Shown: positions 1 to 8,433, counted from the first letter of the stretch. The stretch is DNA of 51,206 nucleotides from Paracoccaceae bacterium (GCA_947371955.1 CANBRQ010000010.1:1-51206), one strand, 5' to 3'. Notes: generated by a model from the letters alone, not told the origin. A program made the numbers and translations.

Positions 1-140
1 GGTCCGACGCCGCACTAAGTCCCTCGTAGCACAGGGAATTTAGCGCGAGCCTCGGAGAGCTTCAACCCGCAAAGTAGCTTGCGGGCATGATTTTCTGCTG
101 CCTGACGGTCGGACGTCCTCACTTGAAAAGGACTGCCCCC

Positions 141-977
141 ATGGACCTCACCTCCGGTGCGATTCTGCGCCGCATCATCGCCACCCCGCTCTCCGTAACG
201 GCCCACAAACTTGCGACCATCATCCTTGACGGCACCTCCTGGAAGGACGGCTACAACGGGCTCGAGCGCGGGACCGCCGCCTTCACACTCACCCACCTCA
301 TCGACCTCATGGGCATATCCCGGCAGCACATGAGCACGCTTCTGGGTGAACTGGACGCCTCAGGTTTGGGCCTGGAGCGCTCCAAGCCGGGCGGCAAGTT
401 TGCGCCGTGGATCTTCCGTTGGATGCCTGTGGATAACTCCGAATCGTGCGACAAGGACACGGCAAGCCGAGGCGAAACGTCTCCTTTATTGGAGTCTCAT
501 AACAAAACTATATTCACCGGAATGATCGAAATTGGGATAGATGACGACCCGAAGCGCAAGATCTGGCTGGACTTGATCAAGGCTGCAAAGCGCTCCCTGC
601 CCTGCTGGAATATTGAGGCCAAGGCGATTTGGGACCGATTCCTCGCATTCAACCGCGCCAAGGGAAACAAGTCTGTGCCGGCAGGGTTCCTGCTCGGCTT
701 CATGCGGAAATGGCGACTGGCACCAGAAGCGCAGGCTCATGTGCCAGAACGGGTTGAAGCCATCATGGACGAAGGGATTCTACGCGCGCAGGAAATGGCG
801 CGGTATGCACCAACCAGAAACCGGGCATTCCACCAGCGAGATCTCGAGCGCCTTATCGGAGTCGCGGCCTATCGGAGCAGGATTGCCGGGATGGCTGAGA
901 AGCTCGGGCTTGGTCGCTTCACAGCCGCACTGGCCGTCCATGGGGAAGCCGTCAGGTCGGGTGAAATTGTCCCGTGA
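141..977 (+). CDS. Uncharacterised protein with winged-helix-like N-terminus
   Basis: 278 aa. I do not recognise the family. The ATG at 141 is chosen because AAAGGA lies about 8 bases upstream. The first ~90 residues read like a winged helix: a segment around residues 45-75 contains 'LMGISRQHMSTLL', typical of a recognition helix in plasmid or phage regulatory/replication proteins. A polar linker follows, then a basic helical C-terminal half rich in Arg and Lys. No catalytic motif is visible. It stands alone, convergent with the LacI-type gene. It could be a plasmid replication accessory protein or a DNA-binding regulator; this is inference from the helix-turn-helix look only. Confidence 0.6.
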   Translation: MDLTSGAILRRIIATPLSVTAHKLATIILDGTSWKDGYNGLERGTAAFTLTHLIDLMGISRQHMSTLLGELDASGLGLERSKPGGKFAPWIFRWMPVDNSESCDKDTASRGETSPLLESHNKTIFTGMIEIGIDDDPKRKIWLDLIKAAKRSLPCWNIEAKAIWDRFLAFNRAKGNKSVPAGFLLGFMRKWRLAPEAQAHVPERVEAIMDEGILRAQEMARYAPTRNRAFHQRDLERLIGVAAYRSRIAGMAEKLGLGRFTAALAVHGEAVRSGEIVP

Positions 978-1063
978 GAAGGCAGCTTTAGGTCACCGCC
1001 CGTCGCCAGGAAGTAGTGATCGGCCCTTTGCGGCCGTTCGGTCCACCCGGTCGGGCGACTGCT

Positions 1064-2098
1064 TCAGATGTTCTCGCGGGTATAGATCTGAAACGGAACG
1101 ATGCGGGTGTGGTTGACGCCATCGTTCGGCGACCGGGTCGCTTTGATCATGCCCTTGATCAGTTCCTCAGCCAATTGACGAAGGGGATGGGCGATCACGA
1201 CTTTCAAGGTGCCGTCCAGCAAACCGGCCTTTGTGCTGTCCATCAGGTCATAGCCGACCACCACCAGTTCGGACGCCCGACCCGAGGCGCGGAGTGCTGC
1301 CATGGCTCCGGTGATCCCGCCGCCCGACACGAAAAGCGAGGTCAGGTCGGGGTGCTGGTTCAACAGTTTTTCGGTCATCTCCTCGGCCACGGCACTGGCT
1401 TCGAAGGTGGACAGCGGCTCCAGCAAGGTAAAGTCCGGGGCATGCTCGCGGAAGTAGGACCGGAAGCCACTCTCGTTCATCTCTTGATTGCGATAGCGCG
1501 GGTTGCCCATCAGGATCCCGATCTTGCCGGGTTTCTTACACAGGCTCTCAATCGCCCACGCAGAGGTACGGCCAACTTTCCAGTTGTCCAGCCCAACGTA
1601 ATGCACCAGCCCCGCAGCAGAGAGTTGCGCGATCAGAGCAAAAACCGGCAAACCACGGGCCTGAAGGGTCTCCACCGCTTGCGTCACTACAGGATGCACG
1701 GCCGAGGTGATGCAGATCGAATCACACTGCGCCCCCAAAGCCATAGCATGGGCCGCTGTGTTCTGTGGCGAGAGGTCGTCCAAGAACTCGATCCGCGCCT
1801 CGACCTCAACGCCCTGATCCGCCATGGCGACGGCGGCTTCACGGATGGCGGCAGCGACGTTCTGGTAGAACTGGCGGTGCGGCTGAAGGAGCAGAAAGCC
1901 GAAGCGCATCCTTTGGCGGCTGGCCGAGACCTTGGCCTGGATGGTGCCCAGTCCATAAAATCCAATGCTTTCCGCCGCTTCCTGCACCAGATGCCGGGTC
2001 CGGGCGCGCACATTTCCGGCCCCGGACAGCACGCGGTTGACGGTCGCAACAGAGACTCCTGCCGCTGCGGCCAGATCAGGGATGGTGGGACGGGGCAT
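1064..2098 (-). CDS. LacI/GalR-family transcriptional regulator
   Basis: 344 aa, the usual LacI-family length. Residues ~4-25 carry the LacI helix-turn-helix ('TIPDLAAAAGVSVATVNRVL') followed by the hinge region. The rest is a periplasmic-binding-protein-like effector domain with the typical 'GYDLMDSTKAGLLDGTLKVVIAHP' region near the C-terminus (quoted in part). It is transcribed divergently from the catabolic/ABC operon beginning at 2406, with about 300 bp between them containing palindromes. By family precedent it is a repressor that binds the operon's sugar-like substrate or a metabolite and de-represses uptake and catabolism. The effector cannot be named from sequence. Confidence 0.93.
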   Translation of the reverse strand: MPRPTIPDLAAAAGVSVATVNRVLSGAGNVRARTRHLVQEAAESIGFYGLGTIQAKVSASRQRMRFGFLLLQPHRQFYQNVAAAIREAAVAMADQGVEVEARIEFLDDLSPQNTAAHAMALGAQCDSICITSAVHPVVTQAVETLQARGLPVFALIAQLSAAGLVHYVGLDNWKVGRTSAWAIESLCKKPGKIGILMGNPRYRNQEMNESGFRSYFREHAPDFTLLEPLSTFEASAVAEEMTEKLLNQHPDLTSLFVSGGGITGAMAALRASGRASELVVVGYDLMDSTKAGLLDGTLKVVIAHPLRQLAEELIKGMIKATRSPNDGVNHTRIVPFQIYTRENI

Positions 2099-2115
2099 TG
2101 GCCTTCATCTCATTT

Positions 2116-2155
2116 CATATCAAGATTCGTCTCCATTTTGATATGATGAGACGAA
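2116..2155. promoter_or_regulatory. Nested inverted repeats, candidate LacI-type operator
   Basis: Two interleaved perfect inverted repeats lie just upstream of the LacI-type start. CATATCAA (2116-2123) pairs with TTGATATG (2138-2145), and TTCGTCTC (2126-2133) pairs with GAGACGAA (2148-2155). Each pair is 8+8 bp with a 14-bp spacer, and the second is shifted by 10 bp (one helical turn). This suits a dimer or tetramer covering the divergent regulatory region. Assignment to the neighbouring regulator is inference. Confidence 0.55.
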
Positions 2156-2405
2156 ATCGATCGCGACACAACATCGCACCTTGATTCGCTTACCGTCAAG
2201 CTGCCATGTTCTGCCTCGTGACGAAGCGCCTCGGTTCAAGGGTCGGGGTCTGCGTCGAGGGAAATCTAAGGACAGGTCAAAGAGCCAAGCCGCCCGGAAA
2301 CCGCTGTTCCGGAGACGGTATTGTCATGCCCGACGCACTCCGCGTCGGCCTCTGAAGACTTGTCCGAATGAGACACGGGGCAAGAAGCCGACTGTGAGGG
2401 ATGCG

Positions 2406-3428
2406 ATGGACGATCTGAAATTCGGCGCACGCAACAAACGCGGCGATTGGGCGCCGAGCGCCCCGCTGGAGATTGCCTCCAGTTGGGTCTGGCCGTTCAA
2501 TCTGATGAAGTTCCTGCAGTTTGTCGTCGGCTATCTGTGGCCGTGGAATGCCTTCCACATGGCGATGACGCTGATGTATTGGTACTACGTCATCCCGGAT
2601 GTCGAGACGATGAAGACCCTCAGCTTCGGTTGGGCACTGTGGCTTTACGCGGTCAACACTGCGGCGATCTTCGTGATGTACGGCGCGGTGGAGCTGTTCT
2701 GGTACGTCAAACGCAAGCAGGGCACCCGCTTCAAGTACAACGGCAAGTTCCCGGCGGACAATCCGTCAGACGTGTTCTGGTTCAAAAGCCAGAACATCGA
2801 CAACTTCCTACGGTCATTCTTCATCTCTATCCCACTGTGGACGCTGGTTGAGGTTCTGTTCCTGTTTGCCTTCGCCAACGGTTATGCGCCGTGGCTGACC
2901 TGGGCTGACCATCCGGTTTACCTTGCCGTCCTGACCCTGCTGGTGCCTGCGATCCACGAGGTGCACTTCTTCTGCATCCACCGCCTGATCCACACGCCGT
3001 TCCTGTATAAGTGGGTGCATTCGGTCCACCATAACTCGGTCAATCCCAGCCCGTGGTCTTCGCTGTCGATGCACCCAGTGGAAGGCTTCCTCTATCACGC
3101 CGTGGCCTTCTGGCACCTGATCATCCCGTCCAATCCCATCGTGGCGCTGTTCCAGTTGCACGCAGCGGGGTTCGGCGCGGTCAACGGCCACATCGGCTTC
3201 GACAAGCTGGAAATCACCGAGGACACCCCCTTGGAGAGCCACGCCTACGCCCACTACCTGCACCACAAGTACTTTGAGGTGAACTACGGTGGCGATGGCC
3301 TGATCCCCTTGGACAAGTGGTTTGGCTATTGGCACGACGGCACCAAAGAGGGCGAGGCCCGGATGGATGCCCGCTTCGAAAGGAAGAAAGCCCGCCTGAA
3401 CGCCAAGGGCAGCCGCGCCAACCCCTGA
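2406..3428 (+). CDS. Fatty acid hydroxylase / sterol desaturase superfamily membrane di-iron protein
   Basis: 340 aa. The start at ATG 2406 follows GTGAGGG; a longer reading from 2181 would translate leader sequence. Five or so hydrophobic stretches (about residues 28-60, 75-95, 140-160, 165-183 and 240-260) suggest an integral membrane protein. The eight-histidine signature of the superfamily is present: an H..H....H..H cluster from residue 184, HSVHH at 205 and HYLHH at 283. Such enzymes use a non-haem di-iron centre and O2 to hydroxylate, desaturate or cleave C-H or ether bonds, with electrons from a ferredoxin or cytochrome. A Rieske ferredoxin lies 3 kb downstream in the same operon and is the likely donor. 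The substrate is unknown; co-transcription with a sugar-type importer suggests a cyclitol- or sugar-like molecule rather than a lipid (inference). Confidence 0.88.
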   Translation: MDDLKFGARNKRGDWAPSAPLEIASSWVWPFNLMKFLQFVVGYLWPWNAFHMAMTLMYWYYVIPDVETMKTLSFGWALWLYAVNTAAIFVMYGAVELFWYVKRKQGTRFKYNGKFPADNPSDVFWFKSQNIDNFLRSFFISIPLWTLVEVLFLFAFANGYAPWLTWADHPVYLAVLTLLVPAIHEVHFFCIHRLIHTPFLYKWVHSVHHNSVNPSPWSSLSMHPVEGFLYHAVAFWHLIIPSNPIVALFQLHAAGFGAVNGHIGFDKLEITEDTPLESHAYAHYLHHKYFEVNYGGDGLIPLDKWFGYWHDGTKEGEARMDARFERKKARLNAKGSRANP

Positions 3429-3505
3429 AATTCCAAGATCGGATTGCGCTTCGTATGGAGGCGGCGCGCGACCGTAAGGGCTGTCCGAAACCGGGCGCCT
3501 TCACC

Positions 3506-3521
3506 TGAAACCATGGTTTCA
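3506..3521. promoter_or_regulatory. 16-bp perfect palindrome upstream of the binding-protein gene
   Basis: TGAAACCATGGTTTCA is a perfect palindrome located 36 bp before the ATG of the ABC binding-protein gene, in a 129-bp intergenic gap, and followed by an A-run rather than a T-run. It therefore looks more like an operator or an mRNA hairpin than a terminator. It could be a second regulatory input for the importer. It does not match the repeats at 2116-2155. Confidence 0.45.
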
Positions 3522-3557
3522 AAAAACAGCCGCAAGGCAAAATGGGAGGAGACTGCA

Positions 3558-4523
3558 ATGAAACTCGTGAAGACCCTGCTGAAGGCAACCGCCGTGATGG
3601 CCCTGATGGCCACCACAGCCAGCGCCGCGACCATCGCCGTGATCGGCGGTTCCAATGACGACGCGTTCTGGAACATCATCAAGAAGGGGATCGACGATGC
3701 AACCCCGGCGGTTGTCGCCAATGGCGGCTCTGTCAACTATCTGCGTCTGGTGAACTATGACAACTTCGCCCCGGACGTGGTGCAGTTGATCCAGACCGCG
3801 ATCAGCATGAAGGTTGACGGGCTGGTGATCCCGGATTGGGTGACCGATGCGGAAGATCCGGCGATCAAGCAAGCTGTGGCGGCGGGCATCAAGGTCATCC
3901 TGATGAACGCTGGTGGTGCGGACAAGGCGCGCGAACTGGGTGCGATCAACTACGTCGGCTCGGATGAATACGTGGCAGGCCAAGCCGGTGGCGCCTATTT
4001 CGGCTCCCACGGCCAGAAGAACGTTCTCTGCATCAACACCCTGCCCGGCACGGCCAACATCGAAGCGCGCTGCAAGGGCGTGATCGACGGCATCACTGCC
4101 GCCGGTGGCAAGGGCGCGCAACTGCCGCTGCCGTCAACCTCGTTCGGTGACCCGACGGCTGTGGCCGAGGCGATCAAGGCCGAGATGATCAAGGATGACA
4201 CCATCGACGGCGTGATCACCATCTCTGCCGGTGACGCCGACAGCGCCTCGGTCGCGATCGAGCAGGCTGGCAAGACCGGCAAGACCTTCCTTGGCACCTT
4301 CGACCTGAACCAGGCCGGGCTGGACCGCATCAAGGGCGGCACGCAAGCCTTCGCCATCGACCAGCAGCCCTATCTGCAATCCTTCCTGGCTGTCAGCCTG
4401 CTGGCTTCCGCCATCGACTTCGGCACCGCTTTGCCGACCTTCCCCGTGCTGACCGGCCCGGGCATCGTGGACGCCTCCAACATCGACGCCACGCTGGCTG
4501 GCGTGACGAAGGGTGCCCGCTAA
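3558..4523 (+). CDS. ABC transporter periplasmic sugar-binding protein (Peripla_BP_4 type)
   Basis: 321 aa. The start at 3558 follows GGGAGGAG. A classic Sec signal peptide (MKLVKTLL..., cleavage after ASA near residue 23) is followed by the family opening 'TIAVIGGSNDDAFWN'. The fold matches ribose/inositol-type binding proteins: 'PAIKQAVAAGIKVILMNAGG' in the middle and 'AFAIDQQPYLQSFLAV' near the end. It delivers a small polar ligand to the permease and ATPase encoded next. The ligand class (pentose, inositol, amino-cyclitol, quorum-type sugar) cannot be fixed by eye. MocB, the rhizopine binding protein, is a relative by context. Confidence 0.93.
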   Translation: MKLVKTLLKATAVMALMATTASAATIAVIGGSNDDAFWNIIKKGIDDATPAVVANGGSVNYLRLVNYDNFAPDVVQLIQTAISMKVDGLVIPDWVTDAEDPAIKQAVAAGIKVILMNAGGADKARELGAINYVGSDEYVAGQAGGAYFGSHGQKNVLCINTLPGTANIEARCKGVIDGITAAGGKGAQLPLPSTSFGDPTAVAEAIKAEMIKDDTIDGVITISAGDADSASVAIEQAGKTGKTFLGTFDLNQAGLDRIKGGTQAFAIDQQPYLQSFLAVSLLASAIDFGTALPTFPVLTGPGIVDASNIDATLAGVTKGAR

Positions 4524-4535
4524 GCCTTTGCCTCT

Positions 4536-4559
4536 GGCCCGTCGCTTCGGTGGCGGGCC
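4536..4559 (+). promoter_or_regulatory. Intercistronic hairpin with UUCG tetraloop
   Basis: A ten-pair stem (GGCCCGTCGC / GTGGCGGGCC, including G-U pairs) closes a C(TTCG)G tetraloop, an exceptionally stable RNA loop. It lies directly after the binding-protein stop and before the permease. There is no U-run. Such hairpins commonly protect the upstream mRNA and let the binding protein be made in excess over the membrane components. Confidence 0.65.
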
Positions 4560-4583
4560 TATCAAAACTTTCGGGGGAGCCCC

Positions 4584-5591
4584 ATGAACAGCAATTCCGC
4601 ATTGGGTGGCCTGCTGCGCCGTCCTGAAGCCGGGGCCTTCCTTGGCCTGATAGCCGTCCTCGCCTTCTTCGGCGTCTTCGGCGGACTGACCTTTCTGCAA
4701 CCTGCCGGCATGGCAAGCTGGATGAACGTGGCGGCCAACCTTGGCGTCATTGCCATCCCGGTCGGCCTTCTGATGATCGCCGGCGAGTTGGACATTTCCG
4801 TGGGCGCGATGGTGCCGTTTGGCGCCATGACCGTGGCCGTGATTTCCGGCCACTACGGCATGAGCATCTGGCTCGGCATCGCCGTGACGCTGAGCTTTGG
4901 TGTGCTGATCGGCCTGCTGAACGGCTATCTGGTGATCAAGACCGCCGTGCCCTCGCTGATCGTGACGCTGGGCAGCCTGTTTGCCGTGCAGGGCATCGTT
5001 CTGGGCCTGACGGTTCTGATCACCAAATCGACCTCGGTCGCGCTGAAGGTCGAAGGCCCCGCCAAGGCGCTGTTCGGAGATTTCGTCTTCGGCGGCCAAG
5101 TGCAGGCGATGGTTCTGTGGTGGCTGGTGATTGCAGTCGGCTATATCTACTTCGTCCACTTCTCGCGCTACGGGAACTGGATCTTCGCGATGGGCGGCGA
5201 CAAGGTTTCCGCCCGCAACGCAGGCATCCCGACCGAGCGGATGACGATCATCCTGTTCGTCCTCTCCTCGACCTCCGCCGCGTTTGTGGGGATGTGTCAG
5301 GCGATGCTGTACAACTCGGCCCAGGTGGCGGGCGGCCAAAGCTTCATCTTCAACGCGATAATCTCGGTTGTGGTGGGGGGCGTCCTGCTGACCGGAGGCT
5401 TCGGGTCGATCATCGGCATCTTTTTCGGCACGATCACCTTCGCCATCGTCAACCAGGGCATCTACTACACCAACTTCGACCGCAACTGGTCTTCGCTGAT
5501 CATTGGCGTGCTGCTGCTGGTGGCCGTCTTGATGAACAACACCTTCCGCAAGATGGCGCTGTCCTATGCGCCCAAGAAAGGGGCCAAGTGA
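4584..5591 (+). CDS. ABC transporter permease (BPD_transp_2 / RbsC-like)
   Basis: 335 aa with about eight to ten hydrophobic helices. It includes the family segment 'GELDISVGAMVPFGAM' near residue 65 and 'GGVLLTGGFGSIIGIFFG' near residue 270. It forms the inner-membrane channel of a carbohydrate-type importer with the ATPase encoded immediately after. The RBS is GGGGGAG. The stop overlaps the next start by one base (TGATG at 5589-5593), indicating translational coupling. Confidence 0.93.
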   Translation: MNSNSALGGLLRRPEAGAFLGLIAVLAFFGVFGGLTFLQPAGMASWMNVAANLGVIAIPVGLLMIAGELDISVGAMVPFGAMTVAVISGHYGMSIWLGIAVTLSFGVLIGLLNGYLVIKTAVPSLIVTLGSLFAVQGIVLGLTVLITKSTSVALKVEGPAKALFGDFVFGGQVQAMVLWWLVIAVGYIYFVHFSRYGNWIFAMGGDKVSARNAGIPTERMTIILFVLSSTSAAFVGMCQAMLYNSAQVAGGQSFIFNAIISVVVGGVLLTGGFGSIIGIFFGTITFAIVNQGIYYTNFDRNWSSLIIGVLLLVAVLMNNTFRKMALSYAPKKGAK

Positions 5592-6421
5592 TGGGCGAGA
5601 CGATCCTTTCCCTGCAGGGCATCAACAAGTCATTCGGACCTATCGACGTCCTGCACGACATCAGCCTAGAGGTGAAGGCGGGCGAAGTCCTGTGCTTGCT
5701 GGGCGACAATGGTGCTGGAAAATCCACCGTGATCCGGCTTCTGTCCGGGGTGCACCAACCCACATCCGGCCAGATGGTCATGGACGGTCGACCCGTCCTG
5801 TTCCGCAACCCGCGTGAGGCTGCCGACCACGGCATCGCCACCGTCCACCAATTCGGCGGCACCTTTCCCCTGATGTCCATCGGCCGCAGTTTCTTCGTGG
5901 GCCGCGAGCCGACCCGCTGGTTCGGCCCCCTGAAAATCTACGACCGCAAGAAGGCGAATGAGATCGCCGTCAAAGCCGTGCAGAACTTCGGCATCACCCG
6001 CATCGACGACGGCGACCGCTTGGTCGGCGGCCTGTCCGGTGGCGAGCGTCAGGCACTGGCGATTGCCCGCGCCGTCCATTTCGGCGCACGTGTTCTGATC
6101 CTCGACGAACCCACCGCCGCGCTTGGCGTCAAGCAGGCCACGCACGTCCTGCGCATCGTCAACGAGGCCAAGCGCCGGGGTCTGGCGGTCATCTTCATCA
6201 CCCATCAGGTGATGCACGCCATGGCCGTGGGCGACCACTTCGCCGTCCTGATCCGCGGTGCCGTCGCCGCCGACTTCCGCAAGGGCGAGAAGACCCGCGA
6301 GGAAATCACCGACCTGATGGCCGGTGGCGCCTCGATGGCCAGCCTTGAGGCCGAGATCGAAACCTACATGACCACCCATGACGGCCATCCGCCGCCAGTT
6401 TCATCGGCTGCGGCGCATTGA
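5591..6421 (+). CDS. ABC transporter ATP-binding protein (single-domain, CUT2-like)
   Basis: 276 aa. Walker A 'GDNGAGKST' near residue 38, Q-loop 'HQFGG', signature 'LSGGERQALAIAR' near 147, and Walker B 'VLILDEPTAALG' near 168, followed by the His switch 'FITHQ'. It is a single ATPase domain, unlike RbsA/MglA, which have two fused domains. This matches the shorter ATPases found in rhizobial and Rhodobacter sugar importers. The start overlaps the permease stop. The C-terminal tail past ~250 is variable. Confidence 0.93.
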   Translation: MGETILSLQGINKSFGPIDVLHDISLEVKAGEVLCLLGDNGAGKSTVIRLLSGVHQPTSGQMVMDGRPVLFRNPREAADHGIATVHQFGGTFPLMSIGRSFFVGREPTRWFGPLKIYDRKKANEIAVKAVQNFGITRIDDGDRLVGGLSGGERQALAIARAVHFGARVLILDEPTAALGVKQATHVLRIVNEAKRRGLAVIFITHQVMHAMAVGDHFAVLIRGAVAADFRKGEKTREEITDLMAGGASMASLEAEIETYMTTHDGHPPPVSSAAAH

Positions 6422-6467
6422 ACTCCCCGCCTGCTGCGGGCTCCACCCCAAAGCAGGCAAACCGCAG

Positions 6468-6495
6468 GCCGGGCCGGGCTCTCCTCCGGCCCGGC
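6468..6495 (+). promoter_or_regulatory. Strong GC hairpin between importer and ferredoxin genes
   Basis: GCCGGGCCGG (6468-6477) and CCGGCCCGGC (6486-6495) form a perfect 10-bp stem with an 8-nt loop. No U-run follows and the next gene starts 23 bases later. This favours an mRNA-stabilising or attenuating element between the transport and catabolic halves of the operon over a full terminator. Confidence 0.55.
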
Positions 6496-6518
6496 TGACC
6501 CTACAGAAAGGCAAAGAC

Positions 6519-6830
6519 ATGGCGACCTGGACCCGAGCCTGCGCGACAGGCGATATCGACCTTGAAGACCTGATCCGCTTTGACCACGGCGGGCAGAGCT
6601 TCTGCATCTACCGTTCCCCGGACGACACCTTCCACGCCACCGACGGCCATTGCAGCCATGAAAAGGTGCATTTGGCCGATGGTCTGGTGATGGACTACAC
6701 GGTCGAATGTCCCAAGCACAACGGCGTTTTCGACTATCGCAGCGGAGAGGCCAAGCGCGCCCCGGCTTGCGTCAACCTGCGCTCCTATCCCGTCAAGGTC
6801 GAAGACGGCCACGTTTACATCGAGGTTTGA
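6519..6830 (+). CDS. Rieske [2Fe-2S] ferredoxin, MocE-like
   Basis: 103 aa, small and soluble. The start at 6519 has GAAAGG upstream. The Rieske ligand pattern is complete: C-x-H in 'GHCSHEKVHL' and C-x-x-H in 'ECPKHNGVF', 17 residues apart. This length and pattern match the ferredoxins that feed Rieske or di-iron oxygenases, including MocE of rhizopine catabolism. It most likely passes electrons to the membrane di-iron enzyme at 2406-3428. No ferredoxin reductase is encoded nearby, so one must be supplied from elsewhere. Confidence 0.9.
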   Translation: MATWTRACATGDIDLEDLIRFDHGGQSFCIYRSPDDTFHATDGHCSHEKVHLADGLVMDYTVECPKHNGVFDYRSGEAKRAPACVNLRSYPVKVEDGHVYIEV

Positions 6831-6831
6831 C

Positions 6832-7605
6832 ATGAGCTTCCAACTCGCCGCCTGCGCCGAAATGCTGTGGCGCGACCGCCCGATTGACTGGCGCGCTTCC
6901 CGCCTGAAAGAGATGGGCTTCGGCGTCGGCCTGTGGAACTGGCCCGCCTGGGATCTGGCCAAGCTGGAGAAGACTGGCGCCACTTTCACCATCATGAACG
7001 GCTACCTTGAAGGCCGCCTGACCGATGCCGAGGGCTGCGCGATGCTGCTGGCTTCAGCGGCTGAGACGGCCAAGGTCGGCCAGCGCCTTGGCGTCCATCG
7101 CCTGAACCTGCACGGCACCGGGCTTGGTGACATGGGCATCCCGATCCCCAAGATCGGCGCCTTCGCCCCCGGCATGGCGATCCGCGCCCGCGACACGTTG
7201 CACCGAATTTGTGACTTGGCCGAGGCCTCGGGTCAGGTCTTCACCCTTGAAAACCTCAACCCCATCGACCATCCCGGCTGCCCCTTCGGATCGACTGCCG
7301 ACGTGCTGGCGCTCGTAAGTGCAGTCAACCGCCCGCAACTGCGCATCAACCTCGACCTCTACCACACGCAAATCGGAGAGGGCGACTTGATCCGCTGGTG
7401 CGAAGCCTGCCTGCCGTGGATCGGTGAAGTGCAAGTGGCTGACAATCCGGGCCGCTGCGAACCCGGCACCGGAGAGATCAATTATGCAGGCTTGGCCAAG
7501 GCCTTGACCGCAATGGGATATAACGGCGCCGTCGGGATGGAGGCTTTCGCCAAAGGCGAAGAAGAAGCCGCCCTCGAAGCCTTCCGCAACGCGTTCTCGG
7601 TGTAA
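6832..7605 (+). CDS. Xylose-isomerase-like TIM-barrel protein (hydroxypyruvate-isomerase group)
   Basis: 257 aa. It begins one base after the ferredoxin stop. AP-endonuclease-2/xylose-isomerase fold: 'LENLNPIDHPGCPF' supplies the first metal Glu, 'RINLDLYHTQIGEG' the Asp/His pair, 'GEVQVADNPGRCEPGTGEINY' (quoted in part) a second acidic/His-type region, and 'GMEAFAKG' the last Glu. These resemble hydroxypyruvate isomerase (Hyi) and IolE/IolI-type enzymes. Expected role: metal-dependent isomerisation or epimerisation of an oxidised sugar or cyclitol intermediate produced by the dehydrogenase at 8434. Confidence 0.85.
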   Translation: MSFQLAACAEMLWRDRPIDWRASRLKEMGFGVGLWNWPAWDLAKLEKTGATFTIMNGYLEGRLTDAEGCAMLLASAAETAKVGQRLGVHRLNLHGTGLGDMGIPIPKIGAFAPGMAIRARDTLHRICDLAEASGQVFTLENLNPIDHPGCPFGSTADVLALVSAVNRPQLRINLDLYHTQIGEGDLIRWCEACLPWIGEVQVADNPGRCEPGTGEINYAGLAKALTAMGYNGAVGMEAFAKGEEEAALEAFRNAFSV

Positions 7606-7607
7606 TC

Positions 7608-8417
7608 ATGGTCCAGTTTCACAACCGCCCCAACGTCGCCGACATCCGCGCCATGAAGGCGCGCGGCGAGAAAATCTCGATGCTTTACGTCACCACGCAA
7701 GAGGAGGCCGCCGCCGCCGATGCGGCTGGCATCCACATGCTGTCGATTGAAAGCCGCTTCTTTTCCCCCGAAATGCGCGAGGCGGCGGGCCGTTGCTTTG
7801 TGCAGGTCGGCCTGCCCTTCGGCCCCTATGGCGGGCTGGCGACAGCGGAAGACTACCTGCGCGCCGCCTTCAAATACACCGCGATGGGGGGCGATTGTTT
7901 CTATTGCGCGGCGTCCTTGGATATCCAGAAAGCCTTGTGTGACAATCACATGCCCGTCGTAGCCCATGTCGGACTGATCCCCAGCTACATCACCTGGACC
8001 GGTTGGCGTGCGGTGGGCAAGACCGCGACGGAAGCCCGCGCCGTCTGGGATCACGTCAAGCAACTTGAAGCCATCGGCTGCTTTGGCGCGGAACTGGAAG
8101 TCGTGCCGGACCGCTTGGGAGAGATGATCAGCCGCGATACCCCGATGATCATGCTGGGCATGGGCGCGGGCCCCGGCGCCGACGCGCAGTACCTTTTTGC
8201 TGAGGATGTTCTGGGCCAGACCAATGGCCACAAGCCGCGACACGCCAAGACCTACCGCAACTTCGCCGCCGAATATGCCCGGCTTCAGACCGAGCGGGTC
8301 GCCGCCTTCAAGGAATTCATCGCCGACGTCAACACCGGCGCCTATCCGCAGCCGCAGCACAACGTCCCGATGCAGGATGCCGAATTCGATGCTTTCAAGG
8401 CCGGTCTCGGTCTGTAA
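7608..8417 (+). CDS. PanB-like (ketopantoate hydroxymethyltransferase superfamily) protein, altered active site
   Basis: 269 aa, same length as PanB. Recognised from the order of core motifs: a PFG-containing strand ('VGLPFGPYGG'), 'MPVVAHVGLIPSY' matching PanB 'GHIGLTPQ', and 'AELEVVPDRLGEMI' matching the PanB catalytic-Glu region. By memory of the family, PanB has D/D metal ligands and a Lys/Glu pair in a 'KLEGG' strand. Here the first Asp strand reads 'LSIESRF', the second lacks Asp ('VGLPFG'), and the KLEGG strand reads 'CFYCAAS'. The catalytic Glu is kept. So it is unlikely to be a pantothenate enzyme; a lyase or C1-transfer role in this catabolic pathway is inference. Confidence 0.8.
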   Translation: MVQFHNRPNVADIRAMKARGEKISMLYVTTQEEAAAADAAGIHMLSIESRFFSPEMREAAGRCFVQVGLPFGPYGGLATAEDYLRAAFKYTAMGGDCFYCAASLDIQKALCDNHMPVVAHVGLIPSYITWTGWRAVGKTATEARAVWDHVKQLEAIGCFGAELEVVPDRLGEMISRDTPMIMLGMGAGPGADAQYLFAEDVLGQTNGHKPRHAKTYRNFAAEYARLQTERVAAFKEFIADVNTGAYPQPQHNVPMQDAEFDAFKAGLGL

Positions 8418-8433
8418 CCCCCAAGGAAAACCC

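Noticed and set aside
1016-2146. 376-codon open frame antisense to the LacI-type gene
   Set aside because: Mirror frame of a clear LacI-family gene with no family resemblance.
4134-5339. 401-codon open frame antisense to the ABC permease
   Set aside because: Composition is His/Gln/Gly/Asp-rich as expected for the reverse of a GC-rich gene; no RBS and no domain.
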